Below, piece after piece: positions 43,170 through 53,117 of a DNA stretch of 64,000 bases. Below the pieces are notes generated by a model that searched no databases, had not been told where the DNA came from, and was given only the letters and a program-made list of their open reading frames with translations. Source of the stretch: Isoetes taiwanensis (lineage: Eukaryota > Streptophyta > Lycopodiopsida > Isoetales > Isoetaceae); contig JAJEKV010000010.1 in the NCBI GenBank assembly GCA_021234155.1, positions 6,978,871 through 7,042,870 of the forward strand, read 5' to 3'. A program made the translations under genes and the position numbers. Each line of letters opens with the position of its first letter. The stretch's first letter is position 1.

Positions 43170-44135
43170 ACAATGAACTATTCAAGAAATTCTATTGTGT
43201 TATTTTTAAATGCACAATTCATTTACCTAGGTATAGAAGCCGGATTGCTATTGTTCATTGCTACTGCATTGGGGCTTGGGTGAATTAAGGTTCGTTAAGT
43301 TTATGTATATCATAAATTTTGCCTTGTGGTGCATTTCGGCTTGAGTAAATGACCTATGTGTATTCGTTCGTATGTTTGTATGCTTATATGACATCAAACT
43401 ATTTTTTATGGTGCATTGTTGCTCTAACATTTGAATGAAGGAAGTTAACGCATTAGCACTTTGAGAGGACTCGCATCGCTTACTCTTGTACACTATGCCA
43501 ACACATTAATAAACTTGCTTTGACACTTAAAAACAATGAAACTTGCTTCATATTTCATATGTAAGGATAGTGTTAGTCAGGTTCAATGGCATAGTGACAT
43601 TCCTTGGCTCGTTTATTTGATTCGTTACATAAGGATGAATGAATTTCCAGAGATGAGAGAGAGAGAAAAAAAAAAGTGATCTGTATTTATCAAATAAAGT
43701 ACAGCTCTTTAACACAATCGAAAAATCTTTCTCCCAACCACGAATTAAGTTCCAAAGGACTCCGATGTCAATTTTTCCTCAAGGAGATGATGCTAGACGG
43801 CTTATTAAAATCTTGGTGTTAGTAAGAAAGTAAAATATTGAAAAATTCAAATGACAAAGGTGCATGGCTTCTTTCGCAATTTATCCCTTTTTTTTTAATC
43901 TACAACCCTAAGATGGTCCATTACCCGTTCAATTTGCTAATCCACTGAATGTAACTGTGAGACCTTAGATTTTAATATAGCATTGGATTGGATGCTTGAA
44001 GGCTGCAATATTTAGCAAAAGTATGAGGTTGGGGAAATGAAAGCATCCACTATCATCAATGATAAGCAAAGATGTTTTTGGAACAAAACAGATGCAAGAT
44101 CAATGGTCAATAAAGAGATAGAGCTCTGCTTATAC
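43170..44135. other. Gene-free stretch
   Basis: AT-rich, with a GA-rich run near 43650-43672. No supported feature. Confidence 0.4.
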
Positions 44136-44276
44136 CACTTGTCTTGTTACAGCTAATCATAAATATATCTGGTGCTTTGTTGTCAAGCAAAATAGAGAAT
44201 TGTAGCAGAGCAGCTCCATAGCAAGCATCAATAACAGGGTTCTGAAACTCTAGTTGTAGCAAAAACGGCAGTGTTT
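44136..44276 (-). CDS. Isolated internal exon of an unknown gene
   Basis: Between an acceptor (GAGTTTAG|AAACACTG) and a donor (ACAAGTG|GTATAAGC) the minus strand encodes TLPFLLQLEFQNPVIDACYG and LLQFSILLDNKAPDIFMI. The composition is protein-like and helical. I do not recognise it. It may belong with the exon-like piece at 46842-46955. Confidence 0.3.
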
Positions 44277-45326
44277 CTAAACTCACTATTTTGCTCAAAT
44301 GATAATAGGCTCCTGATATTGCATATCACTTATCTTCAAAGAGGGTAGTTCCTGACTTATGCAAGTAAAATACAAAATAGGGTTATGGATTATACCTTCC
44401 CTTATGATCTAGGCTAAGCTCTCTGCAGTACATCGTTTCTGTCTTAATGTTGTTTGATATAATAGTTTGCCGAAAGCTTGAGTTCTGCAGAAATAGAAAC
44501 ATAGGTACAAAAAAACCAAAATCCCTGTAGAAAATAGATATGATGCTAGAAACTAATTACTCCATCAGAAAACCTGAGAAGACAATGCACATCTACTTAC
44601 TTAAAATGTTTCTGGAGGTGGGTGTCCTCTTTTTTCCGGCCGCCGGTAACGCCGGTAACACTCCCTTTTCCGGCCAAAAGCGTGATTTTGGCACCGGAAT
44701 TTGTTTTAGGTAAAACGTTTTTTTTTTTTTGTGGAGGGCGGTGCATATGCGTTACAGAGATTTCACTTGGCCCGTTAGGACACTCTTCTGGAGCATTCTT
44801 TCGCTGCAAAAATTCAAACTCGAAGAACCAGACAGCAACAGTGCTTTGGCAACGCCAGGTTTTCCCACATCTTTGCAAATGGGACACCGTTTTTACAGGT
44901 GTTTTCTCTTCCCACATGGATTTGGCCCTCTATGCAAGATGCCGGATGGGTTTTTTTTTTCTTTGGTGTATAGAAGAAGGCTTCTGGGCTGATCTCTTTG
45001 TGGGTTGTTTGCTTTTTGCTTGCAGTTGTTAGGGCTCAGATAGGAACAGACAGGAGCTTCAATGGGTTAGAACTTCAGGTAAAGTTTTCTGCAATTATAG
45101 TATCTCTATTTCATAGCCATATAAGGCAAGAAAAGCAGCCCAAGTTGGTTCTTGCTTCTGCGGAGTTATGCAACTAGCTCTGGTTTTGCCGCAGATATTT
45201 GCTTGATTAAATTTAGAACTAAAATTCTGCCGAACCTGTATTTAGAAGAAAAACAGAGTTTTTGGAAGAAACATCACGGCAGAGAGAACTGTTGTGCATA
45301 AAGGAATTTTGAGGCTTTGCTACATT

Positions 45327-45560
45327 TCATTTGGTTTCATTTAATGTGTTATCTCATTTGTTCAGAGAATACTATTACATTGGAGCTGCAATTGTTGATC
45401 TTAAAATCCACCAATAGAATCAAGACCATCCCATTCCATTTCGCGCAGGTTTCTCTTATCCATGCATTCGTATTTGTCAATGCAAAATCAAATGTTTTGT
45501 CTAAAGGTAGATTTCACGATCATTTTCGTTTTAGCTTTCATATTCTAGATTCCAGTAGTT
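45327..45560 (+). repeat. ~233-bp direct repeat, left copy (pairs with 45667-45898)
   Basis: From TCATTTGGTTTCATTTAATG to ATTCTAGATTCCAGTAGT the two copies differ at only a few positions. They lie 340 bp apart. Confidence 0.9.
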
Positions 45561-45648
45561 AACCAAGATGCCTGTGACGCAGGCAAGATGGTGAGGCAAG
45601 ATGGTGCTGTATGCAGCAGAATTGAAGACCTTACAGGATTTGCAAGCC
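45561..45648 (+). repeat. Repeat family 'ACCAAGATGCC', copy 1 of 3
   Basis: Core words are CAAGATGGTGCTGTATGCAG and CTTACAGGATTTGCAAGC. Related copies are at 46240-46400 and 46621-46800, the latter two also sharing GGAAAAAGGCT..CATTTT and TTTGCCATGCAAGTAA. Confidence 0.7.
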
Positions 45649-45666
45649 CTTATAATGTGTTATCTC

Positions 45667-45898
45667 ATTTGGTTTCATTTAATGTGTTATCTCATTTGTT
45701 CAGGGAATACTATTACATTGGAGCTGCAATTGTTGATCTTAAAATCCACCAATAGAATCAAGACCATCCCATTCCATTTCGCGCAGGTTTCTCTTATCCA
45801 TGCATTCGTATTTGTCACTGCAAAATCAAATGTTTTGTCTGAAGGTAGATTTCATGATCATTTTCGTTTTAGCTCTCATATTCTAGATTCCAGTAGTA
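45667..45898 (+). repeat. ~233-bp direct repeat, right copy
   Basis: Second copy of 45327-45560. Confidence 0.9.
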
Positions 45899-46239
45899 TT
45901 GCCTCATCTCAGGATTGTGGAGAAAAGCCCCTTCTTTTATTTTTTGTTAATCTTTCTCTTTGTATATGTCCAGGTTACATAAGACGTTCATCCCTCAAGC
46001 ATTCTCTAGAGTAACTGGAGGTAGGTAAAAAAAACTCCAATTTGTTGCCTTTTTTACGTTTTGCAAAGGCATAGACTTGGCAAAAATAAGTAGGAAAAAG
46101 GTAATTGTTTTGTATTTATATAACAGTATCACTATTCAAATGTGTCTGGTCATGCATGGGAAGGAGTGTTCTATATCTATAGTAAGAGGACTGGAAAAAA
46201 TATACGAGACATTTTATCTCAGTAATTCTCAGGTCTGTA

Positions 46240-46400
46240 GAAGTATACATGCCTGTGATGCAGGCAAGGTGATGTTGTATGCAGCACAAGTGAGAACTTA
46301 CAGGATTTGCAAGCGGTCATAATCATCAGAGATTGCAATTGGAAAAAGGCTTCCACATTTTGTTTTCTTTGCCATGCAAGTAAGATGAGAGATAAGGACA
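46240..46400 (+). repeat. Repeat family 'ACCAAGATGCC', copy 2 of 3
   Basis: Shares CATGCCTGTGATGCAGGCAA, GTATGCAGCA, TTACAGGATTTGCAAGC and a tail with TTGGAAAAAGGCTTCCACA. Confidence 0.65.
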
Positions 46401-46620
46401 ATTCGAATGCTTCTTTCCCATGTAGACAAGGCCATTTCACTAAAGAAGTTGCTTCCATAGGTTATTTTGGTATATGCTTTCCCTATACGTCCCCCCTTGC
46501 AGAGCATTAGAAGGTCTTGGAATAGAGGACAGACATAATAAATTGGATGACCAGCTTTTGGAAAAAAAAAATATGCATCCACATAATTAGTATCATTGAG
46601 TTCTTTCTGATTTCTTCTTG

Positions 46621-46800
46621 TTAACCAAGATGCCCGTGGACGATGCAAGATGGTGCTTGTATGCAGCAGAATTGAAGACCTTACAGATTTGCAAGCCGCT
46701 ATAAGCAAATGAAAATTACATGCCAGAGATATGAGTATAAGCTGAATGGCGATTGGAAAAAGGCTGCAACATTTTTTTTCTTTGCCATGCAAGTAAAATG
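46621..46800 (+). repeat. Repeat family 'ACCAAGATGCC', copy 3 of 3
   Basis: Shares GTATGCAGCAGAATTGAAGA, CTTACAGATTTGCAAGC and TTGGAAAAAGGCTGCAACAT with the other copies. Confidence 0.65.
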
Positions 46801-46841
46801 AGAACGAACACGTTTGTAGCATATTTATTACAAAAAAAATC

Positions 46842-46955
46842 CTGTAGGCCATCGTTCAGCAGCAGACTCAGCAGCAGACGCTCTTCAACATCCTTGGCCT
46901 TTTTATTTATATCAGCGCATCTCTTCCTAAGATCAATGTTGGCATGCATTATGAT
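46842..46955 (-). CDS. Exon-like piece with a coiled-coil character
   Basis: After a CATGCAG acceptor the minus strand reads MHANIDLRKRCADINKKAKD and VEERLLLSLLLNDGLQ. The charged heptad pattern suggests a coiled coil. The 3' limit is unclear, as no good donor follows. Family unknown; it could be a gene fragment carried by a transposon. Confidence 0.3.
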
Positions 46956-47576
46956 CTGCATGGAAATGTGAAAAATTTACCCTTCTATTTGTTGCCAATA
47001 GTCAGTGACAAGAAGCAGTCACTCCAGGCCGTTAGCAATCAGAGAAATTTGCTCCCAACAGTTGGTTGAATAAGAATTCTTTGCTGATATGACAGGTATC
47101 CAGTTCCTTGATACTAGCATAGGTAAGAAATTTGTAGAACTATTGGAACAGAGTGCTCGGCAGCTTGCCAAGTACGTGAATTATGTAATGGCTGGAACAT
47201 TTTATCACATGCACCTATTTTGCATATTGCTTGCTAGATGTTTCTCTTCAAGAATTGGATCATAGCCATTTTCGTCTATAATCTACATTCTTTTAGGTTC
47301 TATTAGAAAAATGTTTTGGTATAGGTGCCCCAAGGGTTTGTAATTCTTCTTACAAACTAATTTTTTAAGGTTTTGCAGGCGTTTTTTCAAACATTTGAAG
47401 CATCTTTGTTGTTCATTCCTTGCTACTTTGTTTGCAGATCCTCTCCGAGGTAGATTGAATTGGGTCTGTGCACTTGATCAATGACTTTTACCACCAGTGG
47501 AGCCCTTTCTCTGGCTATATTTCTTCTATTTTTTGTACTTAAAAGCATCTAAAGATTACTTCATGCAAATGTATAG

Positions 47577-47685
47577 ATGGATGTAGTAATAGCATTAAGC
47601 AACTTCATACATTATGTAGGTAGACCATGGCAATCACGCAAACACTATGGAGTAGCATACGCCTTAGATTATACTTATCATGTTG
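47577..47685 (+). repeat. ~110-bp direct repeat, left copy (pairs with 47970-48082)
   Basis: GATGGATGTAGTAATAGCAT to GATTATACTTATC is nearly identical in the two copies, 393 bp apart. Between them 47725-47825 holds short repeats of AATAATAATGTAGAGGTTAC. Confidence 0.9.
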
Positions 47686-47724
47686 GCATGTAGTGTTACA
47701 TTGTATATCCACCTAGACACCAAA

Positions 47725-47825
47725 CTAGAAATAATAATGTAGAGGTTACTAGAAATAATAATGTAGAGGTTACTCCACGTAGAAGAAATAATAATGTAGA
47801 GGTTACTCCACGTAGAGGTTACTCC
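47725..47825 (+). repeat. Minisatellite of AATAATAATGTAGAGGTTAC
   Basis: Three to four units of unequal length, with CTAGA or TCCACGTAG linkers. Confidence 0.8.
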
Positions 47826-47969
47826 ATCCCAAAGGTGCAACAATAACTATACACGACCTTGTGGTTATGTAACTCAAGCTTTTATTTCATATATTTGAGA
47901 ATACAAAGTTACATAAGGGCCCAAGACTCAATATTGTGGTAATCAACAAACATCTATAGATGGATGTAT

Positions 47970-48082
47970 AGATGGATGTAGTAATAGCATTAAGCAACTT
48001 CATACATTATGTAGGTAGACCATGGCAATCACGCAAACACTATGGAGTAGCATACGCCTTAGATTATACTTATCGTGTTGGC
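47970..48082 (+). repeat. ~110-bp direct repeat, right copy
   Basis: Second copy of 47577-47685. Confidence 0.9.
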
Positions 48083-48289
48083 TCACACACACATTATTGC
48101 TAACTATTGGCATCACCATATGGAGACACTGCATTGGAGACACTGCATTATGTAGTATGCATATAAAATGATTTCAGAATGGCCCATATATACTGCATTC
48201 TGTACTATGCAAATATTGTCCATTCTTGCCTATATCAACATGCATATGGATGGTAAACGCCGAGTAAAAACACATGCGCCAAGACATTA

Positions 48290-48319
48290 GCCCGGCAACG
48301 CCGGGCACCCGTTTACTAG
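48290..48319 (+). mobile_element. Helitron-type 3' terminus
   Basis: A 17-nt GC hairpin GCCCGGCAACGCCGGGC (48290-48306) is followed after 9 nt by CTAG (48316-48319) and then T. This is the classic Helitron 3' end: a GC-rich hairpin, a short spacer, CTRR and a host T. The hairpin is an island of GC in AT-rich sequence. The 5' end (TC after A) is not fixed; TCTCTATTTCATAGCC near 45103 is only a weak candidate. No Rep/helicase frame is present, so the element would be non-autonomous. Confidence 0.55.
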
Positions 48320-48320
48320 T

Positions 48321-49302
48321 AAGAGAATAAAAAGCAACTGATGTAATTCAGATGCACATCAAGGAGCTATAGTAATTGTTCAATCAATGCCACATCTTTA
48401 ATAAGATGTGGTTGGAAGATCCTTGATCCATAAGTCAAGAGGCTTGCCAATGTAGTAAACAATGAAACCAATGTGTGATAGCCTATGAACATTAAGCCAA
48501 ATTTCGACTTGCAGGTGTTATCATTTATGTTCTTGAACTCCAGAGTCCTAAGCTCATTCTATTTAGTAAGCACAACAAATCCCATGAGCATTCATAACCA
48601 CTTCAATAGCTCTGTATGCTACAATAGGACTACAAAACCTCAGGCAAAGTAAATATAGAAATGGATGCAATTGGCACAGACATCTCTGGAGCATACTTCT
48701 CTGAAAATGTGTGCCTCCATACTACTCAGATGTAAGGCTACTCCTAGAATGAAAGGGTAAATTAGAAATATTAAAAATAAGCCCAAAGCAATGGATCTAA
48801 AAAAACCTTGATTTACCTGATTGTTGACAGTAACTTGCTATGTATTTCCACCATCCAGACATACGGCATTTGTTCACCTCATATATGGCTTCTTGAATGT
48901 ACTATTTGTTGTCATAGAGCATCATGAATAAAGAATAGGAGGAAATACAAAGCATATGCCCTTTGCACTATTTCTAATATACAGAAGCAAATAAGACTGA
49001 TATACCTTTTCTAGATACAGAAGATAGCTGTGCGAGCTCATTTGACAACTAAGTTACCTATTCCTTGTTGTTCTTCAATGTTTTCTAAGTTCTTTTACTC
49101 GATTCCAATACTTCTTGGCAGCCTTTATTCACTGGGCATGTTAGCAAAAAGCCACAAAGCATGCCAGCAACATGGCGGATCTGGAAGTGAACTCGGTACA
49201 GGCTCTAGAAACATAGGCTCTGAAAATAACTTAGACCGGAAGAATGTGCCTCTGTTCTCAACCGAAAAAATATAGGCTTTAAAATATTGGCCATCTACTG
49301 CG
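48321..49302. other. Gene-free stretch
   Basis: AT-rich. It may include the 3' untranslated part of the minus-strand gene at 49303-50302. Confidence 0.35.
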
Positions 49303-50302
49303 CTATCTGCAAGGCCTTAAAGCATGCACGTTCCTCTTTTTTGAAAATTGTAGTTTCGAAGTGACTTCGTGTCCTGTCGTTTTTATATTTAATGTGCTTA
49401 GCTCTTCTTCCTCCAGTTGCTCAACTCGCGAAGTTTTCTCTGGCATCTGCCAAAACCCAAATTAAGGTCTCACAAATCGCAATATATAGTAATGATTACA
49501 AAATGCAAGGTAGACATTGAGCTTCCTAGAATGAGGCTTCTGACCACTATTTGCAGTGCTATCTAGGCTACTGTTTTCAAAATTACTCCCCTCTGTCAAG
49601 TTCCCTTCGCTGGTCATTGAGTTATGTTCCTGCCAAGCAATGGTAAGAGACAATGCTACCAATATATAAGAAAAAATGTCTGAAAAAAATAAGAACCTTT
49701 ACAGGAGTTTCAGAATCATCCCGCACAACTGTGTATTGATTATGTGCATTGGAAATGTCATTTTTCTCGGGTATAACGGGATCTGCTGGCCCTATGTTAC
49801 AAATCTCTGTACCATCTGGCTTTGTAGGCACATCAACCTTAACTTCGTTCCCATCCATGTGATCTTTATATGCAATCCTGGCATGTGGAGGAATGTAGAT
49901 GCCAGGCTTTCTCTGTAGTCCAATTTCTGGGTTTACAACAGCAATATCCTTTACAATTTCTGACTGAGACCCAACGTCCTGCACAGCCAATTTTGAAACT
50001 GCTTTAGCTAACCCATCAATCTCCTCATCGTTGGAACTTGGAACGTTTCCTCCAGGATTTATGTTGACATAAACGTGAGAATCTAATGAAGTTGCCAGCT
50101 CCAATCTTATAGGCTCTTCAGCTTCTGCTCTATTATGATCCCCCAAAGACATGTCGTTGACAGAAGATGCAGGGGATTCATCACCTGGGACGTCCGGAGA
50201 GCTAGCTAAAGAACTGGCTTCCGATGTCGCAACGTGAAGCTGTCTTTTTTCTTCTTCCTGCGATGCCCCAGTTGTATTAACTGCTTCATCTGTTTCTTCC
50301 AT
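49303..50302 (-). CDS. Three-exon gene of unknown function with a YIPPHAR motif
   Basis: Exon 1 is 49697-50302 (202 codons, ATG at 50302), acidic and Ser/Glu/Asp-rich, with GLQRKPGIYIPPHARIAYK near its end and a AAG|GTTCTT donor. Exon 2 is about 49516-49629 (EHNSMTSEGNLTEGSN, KPHSRKLN; its donor is weak). Exon 3 is 49303-49446 (MPEKTSRVEQLEEEELSTLN) with a stop at 49303. All three join in phase 0, giving about 287 residues. PPHAR/PPHLR-type motifs after a basic-Gly-x-Tyr occur in several RNA-related eukaryotic proteins; this is a hint only. There is no folded domain I can name. The short C-terminal exon may be followed by another I cannot see. Confidence 0.5.
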
Positions 50303-50329
50303 GGAACAAACTAAAAGCCTAAATATGAA

Positions 50330-50346
50330 TGTCCTCCAAACCCTAG
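50330..50346. promoter_or_regulatory. Telobox-like AAACCCTAG upstream of the YIPPHAR gene
   Basis: CCAAACCCTAG lies about 35 bp upstream of the ATG at 50302. The role is inferred from plant promoters in general. Confidence 0.3.
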
Positions 50347-50491
50347 TATTGGTCCCAGGAAACCTTAATTGCCTCTAAATTATAGCTTTTATGAGGCAAG
50401 GCTTTGGATTGATAAGAAAATCTTAACTTTTACGCAGATGTACCTCGAACTTAGAGAAATGGCGGCCCTGATCTCTGTAAAATCATACAAA

Positions 50492-50548
50492 AGCTGATCT
50501 AAATCTCAGATCCAAATTAGCTGATCTAAATCTCAGATCCAAATTAGC
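50492..50548. repeat. 28-bp perfect tandem duplication
   Basis: GCTGATCTAAATCTCAGATC plus CAAATTA stands twice in direct succession. The unit contains the palindrome-like GATCTAAATCTCAGATC. Confidence 0.85.
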
Positions 50549-50984
50549 TGATTTTTGCCCTCGCCACGCTTCTGCTGAATCTCTGAACCGTAGATAGCTT
50601 AACGAAGGAGTATTTCCCCTGCTATATGTCTCAATACTTGATGATAGAACACCCAGAAAAGCTTGAGGCTGCTTAGATATAAGCATGGATTCACCGGAAA
50701 GGAAAGACGTAAACCTAAGGCAAGGCTAGCTATACACGCTACTATATGAAGAAACAGCCGGAAAAACGAGAACCCAGATTGGATGCTCACCCTCTGTTTC
50801 TAATTGTTTCTAATTCTGGAACTCTTTTTTCTATATAGCCATAAGCAAATTTATCGCTCCCTGCTGTGTTCTTATTCATCAGATTGGAGCTGCCAGTTAC
50901 CCGGTCCAGAACATCCTTGATCCACAACGCAACTGACCGTGCATTTACAGGGAACAAAGGGTTTTTAGCAGTCATCAACATATA

Positions 50985-51112
50985 CTGAGTATATTCCAAC
51001 ATATACTCAGTATATCCCACAAACCCACATAAACGAGGGTTTGCTCCCCTAGGGGCAACCCAAAAATAATAGGAGGGTTTGCTCCCCTAAGGGCAACCCA
51101 AAAATAATAGGA
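50985..51112. repeat. Inverted CATATACT repeats and a 37-bp tandem duplication
   Basis: AACATATACTGAGTATATTC and AACATATACTCAGTATATCC follow each other at 50987-51020. Then GAGGGTTTGCTCCCCTARGG plus GCAACCCAAAAATAATAG is doubled at 51035-51110. ATATCCCACAAACCCACAT is matched by ATATGCCACAAACCCACAT at 42932-42950. Confidence 0.7.
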
Positions 51113-51331
51113 AAATTTTCGGAGGGATGGAGGCCTCCGTATTGGAGTTTGTTGGGTAGGTTTAGATAATGTTCTAATTATTTCGTTTGGTATTTTGGGG
51201 CGGTATTTCTGGCATGGTTTTGCCAAGATTTTGCCCCTGTATTGTATGCGAAAACGTAGTTAAAGTGTATTTTTTAGATGATTTGAGCTGCTTGTTGGTC
51301 CAGAAAAATAGATGTTCCAAATTGGGCTGTG

Positions 51332-51350
51332 GGCATGTGTTTTTCTTGGC
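51332..51350. repeat. 19-bp direct repeat flanking 51351-52213 (pairs with 52214-52232)
   Basis: GGCATGTGTTTTTCTTGGC is perfect at both places. The 863 bp between contain the pol III-type boxes at 52055-52102. It could be a target-site duplication, but no poly-A end adjoins either copy. Confidence 0.6.
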
Positions 51351-52054
51351 GTTTCTAGCCAAGGTCAAGGGTCGAAATTAGGGGGGTTCCTCCCCAGAAT
51401 TACCGATTAAAGTTAGAAATATCCGATTTAATAAAGTAGATGCGGGCAAATTTCCGGTCAAAATTTTGTAAAAATAGTGTAAAATCCGGCATATTAGAGG
51501 TATTTTTCTCAAAAATCCGGTAAGTATAAATGCAAGGCTGCATTTTTGCTGGTTAATATGAAATCTAAATTCGAGGCCTGGCCAAGGTACGAGGATAGAA
51601 GGCACATGGGCATCTCTGTTGGGCAGACACGTGTGGATGGGATGCCATTATTGGGCAGAATCAGGTTGAATTGAATCCGGTTGGATTCGGTTGTCTGCTG
51701 CATTAGTGTTGTTGTTTGCGGCATGGGCGGATGGTCAATCCGGTTGCTATGAGGGATCGATGCAAGGGCGGCTAGTCGAGGGTCGGCGATTGGACTCCTT
51801 GTTGAGGGTCAGCGATTCAATTTACGCCAGATGCAAAATTTAAGCTGCACCAAAGCGGCGCACCTGCAGGCAAAGCGCATGTGTTTTGAGGTTGTGATAG
51901 CGGTCCGGTCACGCCACGGCAGATAGGTTTCTGATATATAGCGGCAGTTTCTGATATATAGCGGCACTTTGGAATGCGAATGCAAGCAGAAGGATTCCAG
52001 GGTTATCCCATGAAGCAAAGGAATTGTGACTGCAAGGAGAGCCATATTTCTAAG

Positions 52055-52102
52055 TAGTTTAGGGGTTCTGGTGAGGCCGGAATGGCCTGGAGGTTCGATT
52101 CC
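52055..52102 (+). promoter_or_regulatory. Pol III A/B boxes; tRNA-like or SINE head
   Basis: TAGTTTAGGGG (52055-52065) fits the A-box TRGYNNANNNG, and GGTTCGATTCC (52092-52102) is a perfect B-box. The latter sits in a 7-bp stem (CTGGAGG/CCTCCAG). A T9 tract at 52132-52140 could end pol III transcripts. No acceptor stem or anticodon arm can be closed, so this is not called a tRNA gene. Confidence 0.45.
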
Positions 52103-52232
52103 TCCAGCCCAGGTTCTTGGCAAGTTATCCAATTTTTTTTTCTTTGGTTCTTTTTGTTCCTTTGATCGATTGTGAGACCATGGTTTAAATTTTTTGAATG
52201 TACCATAGAAAATGGCATGTGTTTTTCTTGGC

Positions 52233-53020
52233 AAGATGTTAGTGGCCGTGGATCTGGCACAATGCCACGAATATGCTAGCCATCAATGGTCAGAATTGAA
52301 AGTTGGGAAAAAAACCGATAAGGAAGGAAAAAAAAGTGATGTTAAGGCAAAATTATTTTTCCAACCAAGAAGTTGAGGCATTTTTTTAGGTCAGAGGATG
52401 TGCCGAACCTTAATCGTCTTGTCCCATGAGCTGGACTATAATGGACTATAAGGACATGCACTTTTTATAGGAAATAGGTCAAAATGCTTGACACAGAGGT
52501 GTCGTTTATTCTTCAAGAAAGCAGATTAAGGGCATAACGAGAGCCTAATCTCATCTTCTAAAGCAGATAAGCTTGTTTCAGACTGCTAAACTCCATCTTA
52601 ATCAATCCTGCTCGATTCTTTGGCAGCTAAAATTTGCCCTTAGATTTCTTTCATCAATGGACCAATGAGGAATATGACTTTTAGATTATATTCGCATTTG
52701 CAAGACGATTATTACAAAATCCAATGACAATCGGAACGATTTGGAATGAATGGACATAGGCAAGACCATCATTCAACACTACGGTGAGAAATTCTGCAAT
52801 TTATTCTTATGACTATGCTCAGTGATGCTACTTTTAGGGGTAAGAAACATGGTGGCACAATCTATAAAAGTGTTGGGCCATCATTGTTGCCCTGCTTCCC
52901 CAGATATTTGCTCCAAGATATATCTCAGAGTATCTGTCCCTTCCGTCATGCATATGCTACCAACACCTCTGTTGAATAGCTTCGGCATTTAACCTCTGCA
53001 ATCCAGAAAATTTAGGGCCC
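52233..53020. other. Gene-free stretch
   Basis: AT-rich, no supported feature. Confidence 0.35.
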
Positions 53021-53021
53021 A

Positions 53022-53117
53022 GATAGCAAAGAAGATGACCATAGCAAAGAGGAAGAGGAAGATTTATTTGGACTCAGGGCCAAGTCTAATACCTTCAAGC
53101 TCTTGTCCAAAGAAGAA
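53022..53117 (+). CDS. Possible acidic exon with a strong donor
   Basis: DSKEDDHSKEEEEDLFGLRA and KSNTFKLLSKEE lead to a GAAGAA|GTAAGTA donor. The start would be after a CCCAG acceptor. A second frame is also open, so the call is weak. Confidence 0.25.

Noticed and set aside
44622-45032. 136-codon open frame, Phe/Cys-rich
   Set aside because: The residues come from T-rich runs, it overlaps an equally long frame on the other strand, and it has no recognisable motif.
52030-52110. Complete tRNA gene
   Set aside because: A-box and B-box are good, but no 7-bp acceptor stem or anticodon arm can be closed around them.
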